This document shows positions 14,385-19,722 of a stretch of DNA of 19,722 nt, one piece after another. A program made the position numbers and the translations under genes. The notes beneath the pieces were generated by a model. It ran no database searches, was not told where the DNA came from, and saw only the letters and a list, made by a program, of their open reading frames with translations. This stretch comes from Deltaproteobacteria bacterium (GTDB taxonomy: Bacteria > Myxococcota > B64-G9): assembly GCA_003647095.1 (NCBI GenBank), contig QMME01000021.1, positions 1 through 19,722 on the forward strand, given 5' to 3'. Within the stretch, counting starts at the first letter, position 1. Each line of letters opens with the position of its first letter.

Positions 14385-15664
14385 GGCTGGTGCTGCTGGG
14401 CATCCTGCTCGGCCTCATGGCCACCATCCTGGCGCTGAGCGGCCAGCAGCCGCAACCGCTGGCGGCCCGCTCGGCCCTGGTGCTGGGCTTCCTGCTGCTG
14501 TCGGGCTTCCTGGTCGGGGAGCTGCTGGTTCCCGCCCGGCTGCCACGCATCAGCGGCTACCTGCTGGCGGGCATGCTCTACGGACCGGCGCTGCTGGGAA
14601 TCATCGACCGGCCGGTGCTGGACAGCCTGTCGCTGATCAACGAACTGGCCCTGGTGCTGATCGCCTACACTGCCGGCGCGGAGCTCGAGGCCGGCAACCT
14701 GCTGGGCCGGCTGCGGGGCATCCTGGCCATAACCCTGGTCCAGTCGTTGCTGGTGTTCCTGGCCGTGGGCCTGGCCTTCTGGTTGCTGGCCGGGCCGCTG
14801 GGGCTGCGACCAGCCCCCGGCCCGGTGCTGGTGGCCTTCATCGCCCTGGTGGCCACGGCCAAATCGCCGGCCACCACGGTGGCGGTGATCGTGGAAATGC
14901 GAGCCCGTGGTCCCCTGACCGACACCGTGCTGGGCTGCACCGTGATCAAGGATATCCTGGTGCTGGTGGGCTTCAGCCTGCTCATGACCCTGGGCCTGCC
15001 CCGGGCCGGCGGCGAAGCGGCCGGGGTTACCGCGGCTCTGCGCGTAGTAGGCCTGTCGCTGGGCCTGGGGCTGCTGTGCGGCCTGGTCATGATCGGGCTG
15101 CTGCGCCTGCTGCGCGGCAACTACCTGCTGTTCGTGCTGGCCTGCGCCCTGGTAACGGTGCACCTGGCGCACACCCTGCATCTCAACGACCTGCTGCTGG
15201 CGGTTACCGCCGGATTCGTGGTGAGCAACTTCTCCCCCTCGGGCGGTGTCTTCCGCCGCGGCCTGGAGGGCGCCGGGGCGCCGGTCTTCCTGGTATTCTT
15301 CTGCCTGGCGGGAGCGGCACTCGACCTGACCCGGCTGGCGGCGTTCTGGCCGGCGGTGCTGCTGTTCGTGCTGGTGCGCGGAGGCGCCATTTGGGCCGGT
15401 ACCTGGCTGGGGGCGGCGGCGGCCGGTGAAGGAAGCGCCCTCAGGCACCTGGCCTGGCCCGGCTTCATCGGCCAGGCGGGAGTCAGCCTGGGCCTGGCGG
15501 CGACGGTGCGGGCGGCGGCCGGCCCGGCCGGGGCCCTGGTGGCCGACCTGGTGGTGGGCGCGGTCGTCGTCAACCAGGTGATTGGACCGGTGCTGTTCCG
15601 CTGGGCACTGGTGCGCTCGGGAGAAGCCGCAGTTGCCGCGGAGCAATCGACCCGGTCTGATTAG
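14381..15664 (+). CDS. Cation:proton antiporter, CPA2/KefB-like membrane protein (second copy)
   Basis: The 427-residue protein has about 12-13 membrane helices. RISGYLLAGMLYGPALLGII matches the N-terminal CPA2 signature, ATAKSPATTVAV the broken fourth helix, D191 in VIKDILVL the ion-binding Asp position (FQD in KefC), and GFIGQAGVSLGLA the late conserved helix. It ends without an RCK/KTN domain. The GTG start at 14381 overlaps the first antiporter's stop (GTGA) and has GAGGAGA upstream; the frame is open upstream to 14081, but that part lies inside the previous gene. The two antiporters differ clearly in sequence, so this is not a recent duplication. They may form two separate exchangers or a heteromer. 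Lys precedes the Asp, which is unusual and could affect electrogenicity. Confidence 0.88.
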   Translation: MRLVLLGILLGLMATILALSGQQPQPLAARSALVLGFLLLSGFLVGELLVPARLPRISGYLLAGMLYGPALLGIIDRPVLDSLSLINELALVLIAYTAGAELEAGNLLGRLRGILAITLVQSLLVFLAVGLAFWLLAGPLGLRPAPGPVLVAFIALVATAKSPATTVAVIVEMRARGPLTDTVLGCTVIKDILVLVGFSLLMTLGLPRAGGEAAGVTAALRVVGLSLGLGLLCGLVMIGLLRLLRGNYLLFVLACALVTVHLAHTLHLNDLLLAVTAGFVVSNFSPSGGVFRRGLEGAGAPVFLVFFCLAGAALDLTRLAAFWPAVLLFVLVRGGAIWAGTWLGAAAAGEGSALRHLAWPGFIGQAGVSLGLAATVRAAAGPAGALVADLVVGAVVVNQVIGPVLFRWALVRSGEAAVAAEQSTRSD

Positions 15665-15674
15665 GCAGCTGCCG

Positions 15675-15881
15675 TCACGTCGTTTCCGAATTGCCCGCGC
15701 CGTCGCTGCCCGCCGTCAACATGGCCAGCAGCTGTTCCTGTTCGGCCGGGGAGAGGTTGAAGCGGGCGCCGGCCTCGGAGAGCAATGCCGCCGGCCGGGC
15801 CCGGGGATCCCGGAGTCGCTGCTCGCTGATCCAGCGCAGCGCCTGTTGAATCAGCATGCTCTGCTTCTTGACGGTGGTCAT
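15675..15881 (-). CDS. Small helical protein of unknown function, 68 residues
   Basis: The ATG at 15881 has a GGAAGG ribosome-binding site and lies 12 bases after the HtrA stop, so it should be the last gene of that operon. The product starts MTTVKKQSMLIQQALRWI and contains two or three predicted helices, with a LSPAEQEQLLAML segment near the end. It has no signal peptide, membrane helix or cysteine pair. It converges on the second antiporter with a gap of only 10 bases. I do not recognise the family. A soluble cytoplasmic protein is expected. Confidence 0.6.
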   Translation of the reverse strand: MTTVKKQSMLIQQALRWISEQRLRDPRARPAALLSEAGARFNLSPAEQEQLLAMLTAGSDGAGNSETT

Positions 15882-15893
15882 GGTGCCTTCCTA

Positions 15894-17282
15894 CTACTTG
15901 TTCTTGTCCAGGGCAACATAGATTCTCTGCGAGCGGCGCCGCAGGTACAGCCGCACCGTTCCCCCGGCGGGAATTTTCGCCAGCAGTCGCTGCAGTTGCT
16001 CGCCGCTGGAGACGGGCTCGTCGTTGACGGCCACGATGACGTCGCCGATGCGCACCCCGCGCTCCGCTGCCTGGCCGGCGACGGCCACCACCAGCAGGCC
16101 GGCCTGGTGCCCGGCGTCACCCTCCTGGGCCACCACCGCCAGGTCCAGGCCGGCCAGTGCCTGGCCGGCGACGGCGGTGCTGCCCCCCTGCACCGGGCCC
16201 TTCCTTCCGGCCCGGGCCACGGGTGTCAACTGCAGCTCCACCCGGCGTCCTTCCCGCAACACCACCAGCCGGCAGGGCCGGCCCACCGGCAGGGTGGACA
16301 CCTTCCAGCCCACGTCCCCGGTGCCCCGGATCCGCCGGCCGCCCAACTCGACCAGGATGTCACCCGGGTGCATGCCGGCCCGGGCGGCTGGTCCGCCTTC
16401 CAGAACCGCCGTCACCTGCACCCCGCGGGTTTCCGGCAGGCCGTTGCGGCGGGCCTGTTCCCATTCGACCCGTTCGATGCGGATCCCCAGGTAGGCCCGC
16501 TCCGCCCGACCGTGCTCCAGCAGGGCGGGCAGGATCGCCTTGGCCAGGTCTACGGGCACGGCGAAGCCGATGCCCCGGGCGCGGGCGTTTATGGCGGTGT
16601 TGATGCCCACGACCTCGCCGCGCAGGTTCAGCAGCGGCCCGCCGCTGGAGCCCATGTCGATGGCGGCATCGGTTTGGATGAAATCGAAGTAACCCCGGCG
16701 AAAGGCCGGCAGGTCATCAAGCGAGCGACCCTTGCCGCTGACGATACCCTTGGTGGCCACGGCGGCCAGGCCGAAGGGGTTGCCGATGGCCACCACCCAG
16801 CTGCCCACGGGCAAGGTCTCGCTCCGACCCAGCGGCAGCACCGGCAGGGGCCGCGAACTGTCTATCTTCAACAGGGCGACGTCGGAACGTTCATCGCTGC
16901 CCACCAGCCGGGCGGGAACATCGCGGGCCCCGTCCGCCAGTCTCACCGTGATGCTCTCGGCCCCGGCCACCACGTGGTGGTTGGTGACGATGTAGCCGTC
17001 CGCGCGAATGATGAAGCCCGAGCCGATACCCCGGCGCTGCCGGTGGGGAACTTCGGGAAACAGCGGCCAGTAAGGCAGGGGAGCCCCGGAATCGGCGGCG
17101 CTCTCCTCGCGCTCCCGGGTATGTACCGCCACCACCGCCGGCCGGGCCCGGGCTATGAGCCGGGAGAAGTCGGCGCAGCTGGCCGGCTGGCCGCCCGGGG
17201 GCAAGGTAGTCCACAGGGGCGGGGCGGCCGGGGCGGCCGGCGCCAGCAGCAGGCCCAGCAGCAATGCCGCCACTCGCCCCAT
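15894..17282 (-). CDS. Periplasmic HtrA/DegP-type serine protease with two PDZ domains
   Basis: The 462-residue protein starts with a signal peptide (MGRVAALLLGLLLAPAAPA). The trypsin-like domain has the complete triad: H103 in TNHHVV, D134 in RSDVALLKI and S213 in GSSGGPLL. Two PDZ domains follow, the first with YLGIRIERV and GDILVELGG, the second with GDVIVAVNDEPV. Known: HtrA proteins degrade or chaperone misfolded envelope proteins and can process signalling factors. A far longer frame runs to 17597, but its extra 105 residues are Arg/Gly-rich and antisense-like. The ATG at 17282 opens a clear signal peptide and overlaps the stop of the 77-residue gene (TGATG), implying coupled translation. 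The second PDZ carries an extra segment before its core, so its boundary is uncertain. Confidence 0.94.
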   Translation of the reverse strand: MGRVAALLLGLLLAPAAPAAPPLWTTLPPGGQPASCADFSRLIARARPAVVAVHTREREESAADSGAPLPYWPLFPEVPHRQRRGIGSGFIIRADGYIVTNHHVVAGAESITVRLADGARDVPARLVGSDERSDVALLKIDSSRPLPVLPLGRSETLPVGSWVVAIGNPFGLAAVATKGIVSGKGRSLDDLPAFRRGYFDFIQTDAAIDMGSSGGPLLNLRGEVVGINTAINARARGIGFAVPVDLAKAILPALLEHGRAERAYLGIRIERVEWEQARRNGLPETRGVQVTAVLEGGPAARAGMHPGDILVELGGRRIRGTGDVGWKVSTLPVGRPCRLVVLREGRRVELQLTPVARAGRKGPVQGGSTAVAGQALAGLDLAVVAQEGDAGHQAGLLVVAVAGQAAERGVRIGDVIVAVNDEPVSSGEQLQRLLAKIPAGGTVRLYLRRRSQRIYVALDKNK

Positions 17283-17515
17283 CAACCGCCCCCGTCCACC
17301 TTCTCCAGGCGGGAACGAATCAGCCGTTCCAGGGCCTGCCGATCCTGCAGGTCGTGGTGGTCGGCCGGGGCGGCGCCGTTGGCGCCGACCGGCGGCGCGC
17401 CGCCGACGCCGGTCGCAGCCGGGCCGCCGCCGTCGTCTTCCAGCCAGAGCCAGAGCGCGGTGGCCCCACCCGCCAGGAACAGTACCAGCAGCAGCCATTT
17501 CACCAGGCGCATCAT
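17282..17515 (-). CDS. One-helix membrane protein of unknown function, 77 residues
   Basis: The protein begins MMRLVKWLLLVLFLAGGATALWLWL, a single membrane helix or uncleaved signal anchor. A Gly/Ala/Pro-rich linker follows, then a charged helix (LQDRQALERLIRSRLEKV). The periplasmic part is about 50 residues. Its start overlaps the PaaK-like stop by four bases (ATGA) and its own stop overlaps the HtrA start (TGATG), so its production is tied to both neighbours. Two consecutive Met codons could serve as start. I recognise no family. Given the tight link to HtrA, an accessory or adaptor role at the membrane is possible, but nothing in the sequence proves it. Confidence 0.72.
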   Translation of the reverse strand: MMRLVKWLLLVLFLAGGATALWLWLEDDGGGPAATGVGGAPPVGANGAAPADHHDLQDRQALERLIRSRLEKVDGGG

Positions 17516-19047
17516 TTTTCGTCCTCTTCCAGCCGGCGGGCCCGCCGGCGGCGTTCGCCCTCCTGGGATATCTGGCTGCGGGTGCGGCGGTCATCACCGG
17601 AGCGACGCTCTCCCAGGGGCACTCCGGGCAGATAGAGTCTTTCGACCTTGCTGAAGATCTGCCGGATCTTGCCGGAACGCGGTTCGCGCTCTATCTGCTG
17701 CACCCGTTCCACGGACAAGCGTACGACCTCGGCCAGTCCCTTGTCGGCCAGGAAGGAGCGGAAGCGCCTGGTGATATCGGCGGTCAGGTTCTCCGCCTGA
17801 CCGTCTTCCAGGGGGATGAACAGCACCCGCAAGAAGTTGCGTTCCTGCTGCACCACCTGGTACTGGCGCAGGCCGTCGGTCTCCAGCAGCAGTGCCTCCA
17901 GGGGAATGGGGGGCAGGGCCACCGGTTGCCCGTCCGCGTCCAGCACCCAGAAAATGTCGTCGCTGCGCCCGCGAACGCGAATACGCGGAAAGGGCAAGCC
18001 GCAGGAACAAGCCCCTTCCACGGGGATGGTGACGTCGGTCAGTTCGTAGCGCAGCAGCGGCATGGTGCGGCAGAACAGGCAGGACACCAGCAGCTTGTCC
18101 CCTGCCTCACCGGGCTCGACCGGGGTGTTGTCCTCGTGGACCGGCTCGAGGATGTAGTAGTCGCTGTTGACGTGCATGCCATCGCCGGCCGAGCAGCCGC
18201 AGGCCAGGGTGACGCCCTCGGTGGTGCCGTAGGTCTCGAACAGGAGGGTACGGGGGAAGGCCCGGCGGATGACCCGGGCGGCGTTGCGGGTCATGGGTTC
18301 CGAGGAGGTGGAGATGGCCCAGGGATCTATGTGCAGGCGCCCCTCGAGTTTCTCGTAGGCCAGCACCTCGAGCATGGTGGGATAGATGTGCAGGATATTG
18401 GCGGAGAAGCTGTTGAGCTTCTCCACCACCTCCTCCAACGGCTCGGTGACCGACAGGAACTGGAAGCGGGCCAGGCGCCGGGCCATGCCGGGGGTGACCA
18501 GAAACAGCAGGTAGGTTACGAAGTGTCCCCCCAGCACGCTCAGCAAGGAAATGCGCGGGTGGTGGCGCAATACCCGCCCGGTGTGCCGCAGCAGTTCGAA
18601 GAATCCGGGCTTGTAACGCATGCCGCGGGTCACCCCCAGGGCCTGGATCATGTCCCATTCGCGCCTGTCGTACACGAACAGGGCCGGGGTGCCGGTGGTG
18701 CCCGAGGTATGGGTCACGACGTAACGCCCCAGGAAGCGCTGGCCGATGCGCTTCTTATCCCGGGCCCACTGCTGGACCTCGGCCAGCTTCAGGCGGGGAT
18801 CGGTCGCCAGGCGATCGAAGTTGGCCATGAGCGCTTCCTTGCTGACCGTCGGCAGCTGCTCCACGGAGAAGGCCGGATCGTCGGGATCAATTCCCCGATA
18901 CAGTTCCCGGTAGAATTCACTCCGGCGCTGGGCGTGCCGCACCGCCCGGCGCAGCATGCGGGACTGGAACCGGTCGATACGCCGGGGTGACATGCCGTCG
19001 TGGTAGCGAAGCCGCAGGCAGTCAAGGAAGGTTCTGGCAATGCCCAT
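17512..19047 (-). CDS. PaaK/CapK-like adenylate-forming enzyme (phenylacetate-CoA ligase family)
   Basis: The 511-residue protein has the family's P-loop THTSGTTGTPALFVYD (about 110-125), ETYGTTEG (from about 271) and the LLRYELTD segment. The ACSCGLPFPRI motif and a late SGKIRQIF segment near the expected catalytic Lys are also present. Such enzymes activate a carboxylate with ATP and often pass it to CoA; CapK-type members occur in surface-polysaccharide clusters. The substrate is not readable. The ATG at 19047 has GGGAG upstream; the frame is open to 19383, but that part overlaps the lipoprotein gene antisense-style and has no domain. The C-terminus carries an extra tail of about 40 residues rich in Arg, Glu and Asp that is unusual for the family. 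Its stop overlaps the 77-residue gene. Confidence 0.88.
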   Translation of the reverse strand: MGIARTFLDCLRLRYHDGMSPRRIDRFQSRMLRRAVRHAQRRSEFYRELYRGIDPDDPAFSVEQLPTVSKEALMANFDRLATDPRLKLAEVQQWARDKKRIGQRFLGRYVVTHTSGTTGTPALFVYDRREWDMIQALGVTRGMRYKPGFFELLRHTGRVLRHHPRISLLSVLGGHFVTYLLFLVTPGMARRLARFQFLSVTEPLEEVVEKLNSFSANILHIYPTMLEVLAYEKLEGRLHIDPWAISTSSEPMTRNAARVIRRAFPRTLLFETYGTTEGVTLACGCSAGDGMHVNSDYYILEPVHEDNTPVEPGEAGDKLLVSCLFCRTMPLLRYELTDVTIPVEGACSCGLPFPRIRVRGRSDDIFWVLDADGQPVALPPIPLEALLLETDGLRQYQVVQQERNFLRVLFIPLEDGQAENLTADITRRFRSFLADKGLAEVVRLSVERVQQIEREPRSGKIRQIFSKVERLYLPGVPLGERRSGDDRRTRSQISQEGERRRRARRLEEDEK

Positions 19048-19103
19048 CGCAACTCCCGGCCCCCGCTGCTGGTACCGCCGGGACCGGTAGCCCCGGCTTT
19101 TTC

Positions 19104-19559
19104 TCACTTCCCCTGGCCGTTTTGCTGGCCCGGCGCTGGCTCTGCGGATGCGCCCTTCTGGTGCTGGCCGGCGGCCTGTTCGTTTGCAGCCGGTTGCTGT
19201 TCGGCCGGTTCCGGGCCGGCTTCCCGCTGCGGCCAGCGAATCTCCATGCTGTCCACCGGGGCCAGGCGACGGATGGGCGAACGACTGGGAGTATAGGCGA
19301 ACTTGTGCCCGGCCTCGTCGACGATGAAGAAGGTGGTATCGCGTGTCACCTCGATGGTTTCCCAGGAGCCGAGCCAGACACACATGTTGGCCATGGTGGT
19401 TTGCGGTCTAACCCGTATCGACACCGCCTGCTTCCGCTGCGGCCAGGGAAAAACCTTCTTCATGTCCTGCTCGTGCACCGTGGCCCGCCGGGCTCCGGCA
19501 CAACCGGCCACCAGGGCCAATACCAGCCACAACGCCAAGAACCTTGCACATGCCCGCAT
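19104..19559 (-). CDS. Lipoprotein of unknown function, 151 residues
   Basis: The N-terminus (MRACARFLALWLVLALVAGC) is a lipoprotein signal peptide with lipobox LVAGC and lipidation at C20. The mature part has a compact beta-rich segment with VSIRVRPQTT, WETIEVTRDTTFFIVDEAGHKF and a RLAPVDSMEIRWP end. A tail of about 40 residues rich in Gln, Ala, Pro and Gly follows, probably disordered. I do not recognise a family. The ATG at 19559 has AAGGAG nine bases upstream and is preferred to the frame start at 19604, which lies inside the predicted promoter. It is probably the first gene of an operon with the PaaK-like enzyme 56 bases downstream. Confidence 0.82.
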   Translation of the reverse strand: MRACARFLALWLVLALVAGCAGARRATVHEQDMKKVFPWPQRKQAVSIRVRPQTTMANMCVWLGSWETIEVTRDTTFFIVDEAGHKFAYTPSRSPIRRLAPVDSMEIRWPQREAGPEPAEQQPAANEQAAGQHQKGASAEPAPGQQNGQGK

Positions 19560-19602
19560 CTGCCCACTCCTTGCCGTCACGGCGAACCACACAACAGTAT
19601 GC

Positions 19603-19632
19603 ATTCTATTGGCGAGGTTCGCCGCCTGTCAA
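19603..19632 (-). promoter_or_regulatory. Strong sigma70-type promoter for the lipoprotein-to-HtrA operon, with a dyad in its spacer
   Basis: On the minus strand, TTGACA (19632-19627) is a perfect -35 and TAGAAT (19608-19603) a five-of-six -10, 18 bases apart. Transcription would start near 19596, 37 bases before the ATG at 19559. The spacer holds the perfect dyad GGCGA-GGT-TCGCC (19611-19623), a possible operator. Confidence 0.72.
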
Positions 19633-19651
19633 ACAACCGGGCGGCGCAGGT

Positions 19652-19722
19652 TCAGGACAGATCGAGCAGGGAGCTGCGCTGCCGGCCCAGCCAGCGGCGG
19701 TAGCGGCGATAGGTGCGGTTGA
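19652..19722 (-). CDS. C-terminal end of an unknown minus-strand gene (partial)
   Basis: On the minus strand, an open frame runs from the window edge to a TGA at 19654-19652 and ends NRTYRRYRRWLGRQRSSLLDLS. The 22 readable residues are basic and aromatic like a protein C-terminus, and the stop falls just before the promoter of the lipoprotein gene, where a gene end would be expected. The fragment is too short to name or to be certain of. Confidence 0.4.
   Translation of the reverse strand, partial: NRTYRRYRRWLGRQRSSLLDLS

Noticed and set aside
13277..15646. A 789-residue open frame on the minus strand
   Set aside because: It is antisense to both antiporters and very rich in Gln, Ala and Arg, a by-product of Leu/Ala-rich membrane helices on the other strand.
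15664..15673. Perfect palindrome GGCAGCTGCC between convergent stops
   Set aside because: Ten bases with no loop and no T-tract; too short to call a terminator.
15582..17654. A 690-residue open frame on the plus strand
   Set aside because: It runs antisense to HtrA and its neighbours, has low-complexity Gly/Gln/Arg/His composition and no domain. Such frames are common in G+C-rich DNA opposite real genes.
17155..18990. A 611-residue open frame on the plus strand
   Set aside because: It is antisense to the PaaK-like gene, which has clear family motifs. The composition is typical of a shadow frame.
19077..19102. Terminator-like hairpin GCCGGG/CCCGGC followed by five T on the plus strand
   Set aside because: No plus-strand gene ends nearby; on the minus strand, the coding direction here, no T-tract follows the stem. 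It may block antisense transcription, but I cannot support it as a gene terminator.

Overview
The window is 19.7 kb of visibly G+C-rich, tightly packed DNA from a Gram-negative-type bacterium. The envelope set (a lipoprotein with an LVAGC lipobox, a secreted HtrA protease, a secreted cyclophilin, an AgmX/TonB-like protein) and a large Ser/Thr-kinase/histidine-kinase sensor resemble a myxobacterium/Deltaproteobacteria-like or Acidobacteriota-like lineage. That placement is inferred from gene families; no rRNA or marker phylogeny is available here. I see no tRNA, rRNA, CRISPR array, insertion sequence or phage gene. No gap exceeds about 110 bases.

Layout: (1) 3-3536 (+), the 3' part of a giant sensor with a Y_Y_Y domain, membrane helix, NTPase, Ser/Thr kinase, GAF and histidine kinase. 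(2) 3604-6164 (-), an S1-domain protein followed by a cytosolic and a secreted cyclophilin, probably one operon. (3) 6285-8024 (+), divergent from the S1 gene, a stand-alone HD protein that resembles the (p)ppGpp hydrolase half of RelA/SpoT. (4) 8035-12294 (-), an amidohydrolase, a 56-residue protein, an MshEN-REC-TPR response regulator and an AgmX-like zinc-ribbon/GYF/TonB-like protein. (5) 12405-15664 (+), four overlapping genes: a PTS EIIA-like protein, a PII-like protein and two different cation:proton antiporters. (6) 15675-19559 (-), a lipoprotein, a PaaK-like adenylate-forming enzyme, a one-helix membrane protein, HtrA and a 68-residue protein, followed upstream by the tail of another minus-strand gene.

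The best candidate for an undescribed system is block 5. Two soluble proteins of classic metabolic-signalling folds (EIIA-Ntr and PII) are translationally chained to two non-identical antiporters that carry no RCK/KTN regulatory domain of their own. This suggests a cation/pH homeostasis module gated by phosphorylation state and by a nucleotide or metabolite. The stand-alone RSH-type HD protein and the NTPase/Ser-Thr/His kinase receptor are the next most interesting. All promoters were found by eye from -35/-10 matches and are predictions.
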